A DNA stretch of 64,000 nt. It comes from Salinisphaera sp049568105 (GTDB taxonomy: Bacteria > Pseudomonadota > Gammaproteobacteria > Nevskiales > Salinisphaeraceae). A model generated the notes under the pieces. It was not told where the DNA came from, ran no database searches, and worked only from the letters and a program-made list of their open reading frames with translations. Where the stretch lies: contig NZ_CP145335.1 in the NCBI RefSeq assembly GCF_049568105.1, positions 3,348,001 through 3,412,000 of the forward strand, read 5' to 3'. The stretch's first letter is position 1. The number at the start of each line of letters is the position of its first letter. A program made the translations under genes and the position numbers. Shown piece by piece: positions 1-7,375 of the stretch.

Positions 1-314
1 CCAAAGCTGTTATCGATGGCCTCGGCCAGCTTACCGCTCGGCTTGCCACCGCCGTTCGGCGACATGGTTTCCCAGAAGATGATGTGGTTGAGATAACCAC
101 CGCCCTGGTTGCGTACAGCCACACCGTGCTGACCGGCCTGGGACAGGATCGTCTCCAGATCCTGATCGGCCAGCGGGGTGCCCTCGATGGCGTTCTGGAA
201 CTTGGTCAGATAAGCGTTGTGATGCTTATCGTGATGGATCTCCATCGTGCGCCCGTCGATGTAGGGCTCCAGCGCATCGTAATCGTAGGGCAGATCGGGC
301 AATTCGAATGCCAT
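1..314 (-). CDS. sodA: superoxide dismutase, Mn/Fe family (3' part cut off by window edge)
   Basis: Converts superoxide to hydrogen peroxide and oxygen, probably in the cytosol because no signal peptide is visible. About 104 N-terminal residues are present; the rest runs off the window start. The N-terminal helical-hairpin domain is clear: LPYDYDALEPYID, then EIHHDKHHNAY carrying the first metal-ligand histidine (about H27), then GGGYLNHIIFWETMSPNGGG with the second histidine. The GGGYLNH and SPNGGG forms resemble Mn-type enzymes more than E. coli SodB, but metal choice cannot be settled because the C-terminal DxxxH ligands are missing. A strong AAGGAG lies 7 bases before the ATG, which supports the start. 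It is transcribed divergently from the DNA ligase gene. Confidence 0.93.
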   Translation of the reverse strand, partial: MAFELPDLPYDYDALEPYIDGRTMEIHHDKHHNAYLTKFQNAIEGTPLADQDLETILSQAGQHGVAVRNQGGGYLNHIIFWETMSPNGGGKPSGKLAEAIDNSF

Positions 315-447
315 GACAAACTCCTTTTCACAAGAATCATTGCGATTGCCCAGCCGAGCCTAGGACCTTAAGCCTGGTTGAGGTCAAGCTACCGGCGCGG
401 TTCCTGCTTATCGTTTTCCGACATCGCCGTTGCTATAGGGGGAGATC

Positions 448-1332
448 ATGTTGAAACGCGCGTTGGTTCCAATGGCTGTGTTGTTTTTTACACTTGGCTT
501 GGCGCAGGCCGCGCAGCCCCCGTCGGTTGAGCTGGTCGATATTTATCACGGCCAGGTCGATTTATCGGACTACTGGGCCTCAGAGAAGTACGACGGGGTG
601 CGTGGCTACTGGGACGGCCAGCGCATGCTTACGCGCGGCGGGTCGGTCATCGACTTGCCGGCCTGGTTCACGGCCGATTTTCCGCATACCGCGATGGACG
701 GTGAACTCTGGGCCGGATACGGCGCCTTTTCCGAGGCGTCCACGCTGATCCGAACCGGCGACGCACAGGATTCCGACTGGCATGACATCAGCTACCGCGT
801 GTTCGATCTGCCCGGCCACGACGGCGATTTCGATGACCGGGTACCGGCCATTCGACAGGTGGTCGAGCAGATCGACGACCCATGGGTGGTGGCGATCCGG
901 CAGTTCCACGTCGCCGACGACCAAGCCCTACATGCCGCGCTAGACAAAGTCATGGCCAAGGGTGGCGAAGGCTTGGTACTACATCGCGGCAGCCGCGACT
1001 ATACCCCCGGCCGCCACGCCGGCTTGCTCAAGGTCAAACCCTATGAGGATGCCGAAGCCCGGGTGATCGCGATCAACCCGGGCCATGGCCGGCTGGAAGA
1101 CAAGATGGGTTCGCTGGAGGTTCGTATGCCGGATGGTCGCCAGTTCGCGATCGGTACCGGCTTCACCGATACACAGCGCGACGACCCACCGCCGATCGGC
1201 TCCTGGATCACGTTCCGCTATCAGGGCGAAACCGCGACCGGGCTGCCGCGTTTTGCTCGTTTTCTACGCCGACGCCCCGGCGGGCCCCCACCGGAAGTTA
1301 CGCCGCAGGGCCAACCCAGCCCCGCACCTTAG
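448..1332 (+). CDS. ligE: ATP-dependent DNA ligase with signal peptide (LigE-like)
   Basis: A minimal ATP-dependent DNA ligase of 294 aa that seals nicked DNA through a lysine-AMP intermediate. Residues 1-21 form a Sec-type signal peptide ending AQA-A, so the enzyme is probably periplasmic, as proposed for proteobacterial Lig E enzymes. Visible nucleotidyltransferase motifs are motif I SEKYDGVRGYWDG (adenylated Lys about 47), motif III MDGELWAG (84-90), motif IV GGEGLVLH and motif V LLKVKPY. A short OB domain follows (MGSLEVRMPDG, GTGFTD, GSWITFRYQG). There are no extra DNA-binding domains, which is typical of this class. The C-terminal 20 residues are Pro/Arg-rich. The start has GGGGGAG just upstream. 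Periplasmic repair or processing of incoming DNA is a proposed role from the literature, not shown here. Confidence 0.92.
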   Translation: MLKRALVPMAVLFFTLGLAQAAQPPSVELVDIYHGQVDLSDYWASEKYDGVRGYWDGQRMLTRGGSVIDLPAWFTADFPHTAMDGELWAGYGAFSEASTLIRTGDAQDSDWHDISYRVFDLPGHDGDFDDRVPAIRQVVEQIDDPWVVAIRQFHVADDQALHAALDKVMAKGGEGLVLHRGSRDYTPGRHAGLLKVKPYEDAEARVIAINPGHGRLEDKMGSLEVRMPDGRQFAIGTGFTDTQRDDPPPIGSWITFRYQGETATGLPRFARFLRRRPGGPPPEVTPQGQPSPAP

Positions 1333-1393
1333 CGACTGCCGGTGCCAGTCGGCTCAGCAGTAAGGCAGTGTTTTGCCCCTGGCCCGAGGCCAG

Positions 1394-1696
1394 TCAGATC
1401 TTGACCTCGAAGCCTTCAAACTGCGGCGGACCAAGATAGATGTCACGCCGCGCACCGGCGTTTTCATGGGCTTTGCGGAAAGCCTCGCTATGGGTCCAGG
1501 CCTCGAAGGCTTCACGGGAATCCCACTCGGAGTGCGAAGCGAACAGGGTATGGTCGTCGTGGCTTGGCCCCTGCAACAGGTTGAACTGGCGAAATCCGGG
1601 CACCTCTTCAAGGTGGGTTTCGCGCTGAGCCCAGATATCGACAAACTCGGCTTCGCAGCCCGGCTTGATCTTGAAACGGTTCATGGCAATAAACAT
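1394..1696 (-). CDS. antibiotic biosynthesis monooxygenase (ABM) domain protein, HmoB/IsdG-like
   Basis: A 100-aa single-domain ferredoxin-like ABM protein. The start MFIAMNRFKIKPG, the central EVPGFRQFNLLQGP and the end ASHSEWDSREAFEAWTHSEAF are characteristic of the bacterial group annotated as heme-degrading monooxygenases or antibiotic biosynthesis monooxygenases. Such proteins usually dimerise, and some bind heme through an Asn/His/Trp set. Heme cleavage is plausible but cannot be proved from this sequence. The reading frame is open for 26 more codons upstream; I chose MFIAMNR because family members begin there, although no clear ribosome site is visible. It is convergent with the ligase gene and stands alone. 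Confidence 0.85.
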   Translation of the reverse strand: MFIAMNRFKIKPGCEAEFVDIWAQRETHLEEVPGFRQFNLLQGPSHDDHTLFASHSEWDSREAFEAWTHSEAFRKAHENAGARRDIYLGPPQFEGFEVKI

Positions 1697-1838
1697 GGTA
1701 ATCGACCGATCGGATAAGGACCGGGTCGATTGTAGGCGGCTGCCGCCTCGGCCGATACCGCCTCGCTGATACACGCATGGCTGCTGTTCGGCGCCGACCG
1801 GCGTACAATTAAGACTTTAGTCGTAACCTGTCCGCCGC

Positions 1839-2711
1839 TTGCTCATACGCATCCTCGAAATCATCGTCCCCGTGTTCGGGGTTATCGGCGTCGGCTATTT
1901 TTACGGCCGCCGCTTCGCACCGAATGTACGCGACGCCAATGCCCTGAATATCACGATATTCACCCCGGCACTCATTTTCTATGCACTGACCGAGGAATCC
2001 GGTGGCCATCTGGCGCTCGGCCTGGCAGCCATTGGCGCCACCGTCATCGTATTCGGGGCCGGCCTGCTCGGCTGGCTCTGGACCCGGGTTACCAAGCGCA
2101 ATGCGGCCGTCTACGTGCCGCCGATCATGTTTCCCAATCTCGGCAATCTTGGCCTACCCCTGGCCCATCTGGCGTTCGGCAACGAAGGCCTTGCGCTGAT
2201 GGTGGTCCTCATGGTGGTCGAGAATACGCTGCAGTTCACCTTCGGACTCTGGGTGCTCGGCGAGCGCGTCTCGCCGCAGGCCCTGGCGCGCAACCCAATG
2301 CTGGTGGCCACCGCTGCCGGACTGATCTGCATGACCATGGACTGGCATGCCCCCCAGATGATCCTGCCAGCGATCAAGATGCTGGGCGAGGTCTCGATCC
2401 CGCTGATGCTGATCAGCCTAGGCGTTCGTTTGTCCGGCGGCACCCAGGGCCAGTGGAGTGCTGGCTTGGCCGGCGGACTGGCGGCGCCAGTATTCGGACT
2501 GGCGGTTGCTGCGCCGTTCGTCTGGCTGGTCCAGCCAGAACCTACTCTAGCGGCGTTACTGATCATATTCGGGGTCATGCCGCCGGCGGTACTCAACTAC
2601 ATGCTGGCAGAGATGTATGACGTCGAACCGCAACATGTTGCGGCGATCGTCGCAGTGGGCCATATGATCGCCCTTGCCGCGATCCCGATCACGCTGGCGT
2701 TCGTGCTATAG
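1839..2711 (+). CDS. AEC family transporter (auxin efflux carrier / malonate-type permease)
   Basis: An inner-membrane carrier of 290 aa with about ten hydrophobic segments in two repeats of five. N-terminal PVFGVIGVGYFYGRR and central FPNLGNLGLPLA (PNxGNxGLP motif) are signatures of the auxin efflux carrier superfamily, as is the C-terminal GVMPPAVLNYMLAEMY. Bacterial members move malonate and other carboxylates or amino-acid-like solutes; the substrate here is unknown. The start is TTG at 1839, as no ATG precedes the conserved first membrane segment; GTG starts further in would delete part of it. The downstream tautomerase follows after 35 bases on the same strand, so the two may be co-transcribed. 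Confidence 0.88.
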   Translation: MLIRILEIIVPVFGVIGVGYFYGRRFAPNVRDANALNITIFTPALIFYALTEESGGHLALGLAAIGATVIVFGAGLLGWLWTRVTKRNAAVYVPPIMFPNLGNLGLPLAHLAFGNEGLALMVVLMVVENTLQFTFGLWVLGERVSPQALARNPMLVATAAGLICMTMDWHAPQMILPAIKMLGEVSIPLMLISLGVRLSGGTQGQWSAGLAGGLAAPVFGLAVAAPFVWLVQPEPTLAALLIIFGVMPPAVLNYMLAEMYDVEPQHVAAIVAVGHMIALAAIPITLAFVL

Positions 2712-2746
2712 CAACACGCTCCCCTATCCACTCACGAGGCCGAACC

Positions 2747-3115
2747 ATGCCTTTCGTCAACATCGCAATACTCAAGGGCCACGGCCGAGAATACGCTGAA
2801 CGGGTCGCCGATTCCGTCAACGAGGCCGCCATCACTGCCCTCGATTTTCCTTTGGATGATCGCTATCAGCTGATCAGCGAGTTCGACTCCCATGCGCTGC
2901 AACTGCAAAAGCGCAGCGGCGACCGCGTCATGCTGCATCTGGTATTACGCTCGGGCAAGACCGATGCCCAGAAGAAGGCGTTCTATCGCCGCGTAACCGA
3001 CAATCTGGCCACCAGCCCAGGCATCGATGCCCACAATGTCATGATAACCATGACCGAAAACAACGACATCGACTGGTCATTCGCGGATGGCAAGGCCAGC
3101 TTTTTCGAAGACTGA
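2747..3115 (+). CDS. tautomerase-superfamily protein
   Basis: A 122-aa protein beginning Met-Pro, which after methionine removal would give the catalytic N-terminal Pro1 of the tautomerase (4-oxalocrotonate tautomerase/MIF) superfamily. The body has two beta-alpha-beta units: PFVNIAILKGHGREYAERVADSVNEA and MLHLVLRSGKTDAQKKAFYRRVTDNL. This is the tandem-repeat arrangement expected of a roughly 120-aa member rather than the 62-aa single-unit form. Substrate is unknown; related proteins tautomerise keto-enol acids or dehalogenate. It sits 35 bases after the AEC permease, so a link to uptake and degradation of a keto acid is possible. A strong hairpin terminator follows 22 bases after the stop. 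Confidence 0.87.
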   Translation: MPFVNIAILKGHGREYAERVADSVNEAAITALDFPLDDRYQLISEFDSHALQLQKRSGDRVMLHLVLRSGKTDAQKKAFYRRVTDNLATSPGIDAHNVMITMTENNDIDWSFADGKASFFED

Positions 3116-3137
3116 GCGCCGGGCCGACATCGCCCAC

Positions 3138-3165
3138 AAAAAAGCCGGCCCATGGCCGGCTTTTT
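3138..3165. terminator. bidirectional intrinsic terminator between convergent genes
   Basis: GCCGGCC (3144-3150), loop CAT, GGCCGGC (3154-3160), flanked by six A before and five T after. This gives a U-tract for both strands, serving the tautomerase (+) and the PmtA-like gene (-). Confidence 0.9.
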
Positions 3166-3188
3166 ACTATCGCAGCGACTGATTCTGG

Positions 3189-3797
3189 CTAGCGATTGTG
3201 CGCATGGATGAAGGTCCAGTAGCCAAAAGCATTCACCGGTACCGACTCGACGACGTCGAGATCGGCCATGGCCAAGAAATCATCGAGCGGGAACGAGGGC
3301 CGGAACCCCACTAGCTTCGACAGCGGCGAGACCATGCGCTCGATCCGGGCCATCGGCCCTTTCTGACTGAAGTGGTTGACGATGAAAATCTCGCCCCCCG
3401 GCTTGCAGACGCGCTTCATCTCTTCGACGATCTTCTTCGGATCCGGTGCGACCGAGACCACATACATGGCCACGACCTTGTCGAAACTGTCGTCCGGATA
3501 ATCGAGGGCCTGACCGTCCATGACCTGCAGCGTGATGCGATCGGCATTGCCGTTTACCCGCTTGCGGGCATGCTCGAGCATGTCGGGCGACACGTCGATG
3601 CCGACCACCTCCACGCCCTCGGCGTAGTGTTCGAGCGACAAACCGGTACCGACTCCAACTTCCAGAACCCGGTCACCGGCCTGGCAGTTCATCTTATGCA
3701 CGGCAACCTGGCGTCCCTGCTCGAAGACCGGACCGAAGAAACGGTCATAGGTCCCCGACAGACGACGATAAGCGGTAACGACAGAACGTTCATCCAT
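3189..3797 (-). CDS. pmtA: SAM-dependent methyltransferase, PmtA-like phospholipid N-methyltransferase
   Basis: A 202-aa class I methyltransferase. Motif I is VLEVGVGTGLSLEHY (about 46-60); the acidic residue after beta-2 is in VEVVGIDVSPDML; post-motif VAMYVVSVAPDPKKIVEEMKRVCKPGGEIFIVNHF is typical. The N-terminus (DERSVVTAYRRLSGTYDRFFGPVFEQGR) closely resembles the Rhodobacter-type PmtA family, which methylates phosphatidylethanolamine stepwise toward phosphatidylcholine with S-adenosylmethionine. The enzyme is expected at the cytosolic face of the inner membrane. UbiE-like methyltransferases are the main alternative. The frame is open 46 codons further upstream, but MDERS matches the family start. 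Convergent with the tautomerase and upstream of nothing else on its strand. Confidence 0.82.
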   Translation of the reverse strand: MDERSVVTAYRRLSGTYDRFFGPVFEQGRQVAVHKMNCQAGDRVLEVGVGTGLSLEHYAEGVEVVGIDVSPDMLEHARKRVNGNADRITLQVMDGQALDYPDDSFDKVVAMYVVSVAPDPKKIVEEMKRVCKPGGEIFIVNHFSQKGPMARIERMVSPLSKLVGFRPSFPLDDFLAMADLDVVESVPVNAFGYWTFIHAHNR

Positions 3798-3966
3798 GGC
3801 GTGTGTTACCCGATGTTGCTCAGCGAGCGTTGGTCGAAAGCGGGTGGAGAATACGCCGATCTGCAGCCGGATACAAAATAACGCCGCCATCGACACCTGA
3901 AACAGCCTGCGCCGAGACCATACGGCGCAGGCCATGCCAATGGTTCGGCGTGTGTCGCCGAGCCGA

Positions 3967-5898
3967 CTAGCCCTGGTCGCGCTTCCAGTTGATCAGACCG
4001 CCTGCGCGCAAGATTTCGATCTGGCGCTTCGAAAGCGCGTGCTTGCAGTCGATACTCCCACCATCTTCGGTCTCAACGGTCACTGTATCGCTGGAGGCCA
4101 ACGCATCGTGCAGTCCGCTGAACTTGAGCTTCGATCCCTGCTTGAGCTTGTCCAGATCGTCGCCGTTAGCAAACGTCAGCGGCAGCACGCCGAAGTTGAC
4201 CAGATTCGACCAGTGAATACGCGCATAGTCCTTGGCCAGCACAGCACGCAACCCGAGATAGCGCGGCGCGATCGCCGCATGCTCGCGGGAACTGCCCTGA
4301 CCGTAGTTGGCGCCGCCCACGATCGCGTGATCGCCGGTCTTTTTGGCCCGGTCGGGATATTCCTTGTCGACCACGTCGTAGACGAAGTTCGCGATCTCGG
4401 GAATGTTCGAGCGATACGGCAGCACCTCAGCGCCGGCCCGCATGATCTCGTCGGTAGAGATATCGTCGCCCACCTTGAGCAGGATCGGCAGATCGAAGGC
4501 ATCCGGGATGCCGTCGAAGTCCGGCAGCGATTTGATGTTCGGTCCCTTGACCAACTCAACTTTGCGCGCTTCCTCGAGCGGTAGCGGGTTTTCGAGCATA
4601 TGGTCGTTGACCACCGGATCGGTCGGGTTGACGACCTTCGGATAGTCGAAGTCGAGGGTGCGCGGATCGGTGATCTTGCCCATCAATGCGCTGGCCACCG
4701 CGGTTTCGGGCGAGCACAGGAACACCGAGTCCTCGGGCGTGCCCGAGCGCCCCGGGAAGTTACGCGGGGTGGTCCGCAGGCTGTTGCGGCCATAAGCCGG
4801 TGCCTGACCCATGCCGATGCAACCGTTACAGCCGGCCTGGTGGATACGGGCCCCAGACGCAATCAGCTGGCCTAGGCGATCGTCGCGGGCCAACGTCTGC
4901 AGCATGGCGCGGGACGACGGGTTCACATCGAACGAGACTTCCTTGGATACGGTCCGGCCGCGAACCATCTCCGCGGCGATCGCGAAATCCCGATAGCCTG
5001 GATTGGCCGAGGAGCCAATGTAGGCCTGGTATAACTCGTCGCCAGCAATCTCCGAAACCGGCACAACATTGCCCGGCGACGTCGGCTTGGCGATCAGCGG
5101 CACCAGCTCCGACAGGTCGATCTCGTCGTGCTCGTCGTACTCACAGCCGTCATCGGCCAGCATCGGTTCGTATTCGTCTTCCCGGCCCTGGGATTTCATG
5201 AACCGCTTGATTTCGTCATCGGCCGGGAACACGGTCGTGGTCGCCCCGAGCTCAGCGCCCATATTGGCGATCACATGGCGATCCATCGCCTCCAGGTTGT
5301 CCAGCCCCGGACCGTAGTATTCGATCACCTTGCCGACCCCGCCGGAGACACCGTGCCGGCGCAGCATTTCGAGGATTACATCCTTGGCCGAGACCCAGTC
5401 GGGCAATTTGCCGGTGAGCTTGACCCCGAACACCTTGGGCATCTTGGTATAGAACGGCTCGCCGGCCATCGCCATAGCCACTTCCAGCCCGCCGGCACCA
5501 ATCGCCAGCATGCCCAGCGAACCGCCAGCCGGGGTATGACTGTCGGAGCCGAGCAGCGTCTTACCCGGCCGACCCAGCCGCTCCATATGCACCGCATGCG
5601 AAATGCCGTTGCCCGGCCGCGAGAAATAAGCACCGAAGCGCTCGCAAGCCGACTGCAAGAACAGATGATCGTCCGGATTCTTGTTGTCTTCCTGGATCAG
5701 GTTGTGATCGACGTACTGCGCCGAAACTTCGGTTTTGACCCGGTCGAGCTCCATGGCCTCGAGCTCGAGCATCACCAACGTACCGGTCGCGTCCTGGGTC
5801 AGCGTTTGATCGATCTTGAGGGCGATCTCCTCACCCGGCGTCATCTCACCGTCGACCAGATGCGACTGGATGAGTTTCTGGGCAACGTTCTGTGCCAT
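3967..5898 (-). CDS. acn: aconitate hydratase (shorter, Aquifex-type aconitase family)
   Basis: Interconverts citrate and isocitrate in the TCA cycle. At 643 aa it is shorter than AcnA (about 890) or AcnB (about 865) and matches the compact putative-aconitase family. Conserved blocks include LLGSDSHTPAGGSLGMLAIGAGG, VGKVIEYYGPGL and the C-terminal swivel domain with ILLKVGDDISTDEIMRAG and YGQGSSREHAA. Two cluster cysteines are seen in GCNGCIGMG (C357, C360). The canonical first ligand, Cys of GSCTNS, is replaced by Ser in YIGSSANPGYRD (S297); a Cys in VFLCSPETAV (C395) may substitute. I chose the ATG at 5898 because GGAGG sits 5 bases before it; the frame is open 9 codons earlier. It is divergent from nuo. 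Confidence 0.88.
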   Translation of the reverse strand: MAQNVAQKLIQSHLVDGEMTPGEEIALKIDQTLTQDATGTLVMLELEAMELDRVKTEVSAQYVDHNLIQEDNKNPDDHLFLQSACERFGAYFSRPGNGISHAVHMERLGRPGKTLLGSDSHTPAGGSLGMLAIGAGGLEVAMAMAGEPFYTKMPKVFGVKLTGKLPDWVSAKDVILEMLRRHGVSGGVGKVIEYYGPGLDNLEAMDRHVIANMGAELGATTTVFPADDEIKRFMKSQGREDEYEPMLADDGCEYDEHDEIDLSELVPLIAKPTSPGNVVPVSEIAGDELYQAYIGSSANPGYRDFAIAAEMVRGRTVSKEVSFDVNPSSRAMLQTLARDDRLGQLIASGARIHQAGCNGCIGMGQAPAYGRNSLRTTPRNFPGRSGTPEDSVFLCSPETAVASALMGKITDPRTLDFDYPKVVNPTDPVVNDHMLENPLPLEEARKVELVKGPNIKSLPDFDGIPDAFDLPILLKVGDDISTDEIMRAGAEVLPYRSNIPEIANFVYDVVDKEYPDRAKKTGDHAIVGGANYGQGSSREHAAIAPRYLGLRAVLAKDYARIHWSNLVNFGVLPLTFANGDDLDKLKQGSKLKFSGLHDALASSDTVTVETEDGGSIDCKHALSKRQIEILRAGGLINWKRDQG

Positions 5899-5995
5899 TA
5901 CGGCCTCCATTAGTAGCTTGCCCACACTCTAGCCCTGCGCTGGGGCTTTCACAAAGTCGTTCGAATGGGAACGAAACCACCGCCTCAGCGCCAAT

Positions 5996-6010
5996 TGCAC
6001 TTGATTCTCA
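5996..6010. promoter_or_regulatory. weak Fur-box-like sequence upstream of the aconitase gene
   Basis: On the minus strand TGAGAATCAAGTGCA matches about 10 of the 14 defined positions of the 7-1-7 Fur consensus (TGATAATnATTATCA). The left half is good and the right half poor. It lies about 100 bases upstream of the aconitase start and about 200 bases upstream of nuoA. Iron control of these Fe-S enzymes is plausible but this is only a weak match. Confidence 0.25.
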
Positions 6011-6212
6011 TTTAAAAACACGCGTTCATGCGGTTTTCCGCCCCCCTCTCGCCATCCACGTGACATATGGTCTATTTTGATGGCGCTGAATCGAGGCACG
6101 GAATAATCGACCGTTGCATTTCCACGACCGATTTTCCTGTAAACTACATCGAACTGCCTGGACCGCCTGTGCATCGGTTTGACCGGTGGCGGCGTAGGAT
6201 GGACTAGTAATT

Positions 6213-6662
6213 ATGGATCCCGCAGCGCAAAACGCCGTTGTCATCTGGCCACTGATCCTGTTCGCAGCGGCGGCCTTCGGCTTGGTTTGTCTTATGCTCG
6301 GCATGTCTTACATGCTGGGGGGGCGTCACGATGAACGCCTGGGCAACCAGCCCTATGAATCGGGCATCAAGCCCACCGGCGGCGCGCGGATGCGCTTCTC
6401 CGCAAAGTTCTATCTGGTTGCGATTATTTTCGTACTGTTCGATCTAGAAATCGTGTTCGTATTTTCATGGGCCATCGCGGCCCCCGAACTCGGCTGGACC
6501 GGCTACGAAGCTTTTCTGAGCTTCCTGTTCGATCTCGCCTTGGGCTTGGCTTATGCATGGCGCGTTGGGGCCCTGGACTGGGCACCGCGAGCACCGCGTC
6601 AGTTCCGGTTGCACGCGATCGAGTCCAATCAGCGTCGCAACCTGCCCAGCGAACAGCATTAA
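6213..6662 (+). CDS. nuoA: NADH-quinone oxidoreductase subunit A
   Basis: Membrane-arm subunit of proton-pumping complex I, 149 aa with three membrane helices (about 12-36, 66-92, 96-122). The family signature YESGIKPTGGARMRFSAKFYLVAIIFVLFDLEIVF is present, including the conserved loop between helices 1 and 2 that lines the quinone chamber region. It is the first gene of a 13-gene operon in the usual A-N order and has a long hydrophilic C-terminal tail that includes about 25 residues of low conservation. The promoter must lie in the 314-base gap shared with the divergent aconitase gene; I could not fix -35/-10 boxes with confidence. Confidence 0.97.
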   Translation: MDPAAQNAVVIWPLILFAAAAFGLVCLMLGMSYMLGGRHDERLGNQPYESGIKPTGGARMRFSAKFYLVAIIFVLFDLEIVFVFSWAIAAPELGWTGYEAFLSFLFDLALGLAYAWRVGALDWAPRAPRQFRLHAIESNQRRNLPSEQH

Positions 6663-6703
6663 TCGGCTTCACGGCCTTAATTTGATTCAATCGGTAACGA
6701 GCC

Positions 6704-7357
6704 ATGTCTTGGTCTCTCACCAGCGTTGACAAGAACCCGACTCCAGGCTCCGGCACGCCCGGGGACGATGGCGGCACGATCGAAGATGCGATCGCCCGCA
6801 ACGTCGTCACGGCTAAGCTGGACGACATGATCGCCTGGGGGCGGAAAAACTCGCTCTGGCCTTTCAACTTCGGCCTATCCTGCTGCTATGTAGAAATGGC
6901 GACCGCCTTGACCGCGCCACACGATATGGCCCGGTTTGGCTCGGAAGTTATCCGAGCAACGCCGCGCCAGTCGGATGTGATGGTCGTGGCCGGCACCTGC
7001 TTTTTAAAGATGGCCCCGGTCATTCAGCGGCTCTATGAGCAGATGATGGAACCGCGCTGGGTCATTTCAATGGGCTCGTGTGCAAACTCGGGCGGCATGT
7101 ACGACATCTATTCGGTGGTCCAGGGAGTCGATAAGTTCCTCCCGGTCGACGTCTATGTCTCAGGCTGCCCACCCCGGCCAGAAGCGTTCCTCGAGGGTCT
7201 GCTTCTGCTTCAGGAATCCATTTCGTCGGAAAAACGCCCGCTGTCCTGGATGATCGGGCCGCAGGGCGTAACCAAGGCACCGAAGCTTTCCCAGCGCGAC
7301 AGTAAACGTTCGGATCGGCTTTCGGCGACCACCCTGCGCACTCCCGACGAAGTCTAG
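6704..7357 (+). CDS. nuoB: NADH-quinone oxidoreductase subunit B (N2 cluster)
   Basis: Peripheral-arm subunit of 217 aa that carries terminal [4Fe-4S] cluster N2 and passes electrons to quinone. The four cysteine ligands are visible: the vicinal pair in GLSCCYVEMAT, then GTCFLKMAP and VSGCPPRPEA, with GSCANSGGMYD also conserved. The N-terminal 35 residues and the C-terminal 45 residues (Lys/Ser/Arg-rich) extend beyond the conserved core. It follows nuoA after 41 bases and precedes nuoCD after 18 bases. Confidence 0.97.
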   Translation: MSWSLTSVDKNPTPGSGTPGDDGGTIEDAIARNVVTAKLDDMIAWGRKNSLWPFNFGLSCCYVEMATALTAPHDMARFGSEVIRATPRQSDVMVVAGTCFLKMAPVIQRLYEQMMEPRWVISMGSCANSGGMYDIYSVVQGVDKFLPVDVYVSGCPPRPEAFLEGLLLLQESISSEKRPLSWMIGPQGVTKAPKLSQRDSKRSDRLSATTLRTPDEV

Positions 7358-7375
7358 CGAGGACTGTCCGACGTA

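Noticed and set aside
5128..5913. 261-aa plus-strand open frame opposite the aconitase gene
   Set aside because: It is an antisense shadow of a strongly conserved enzyme; the translation has no recognisable motif.
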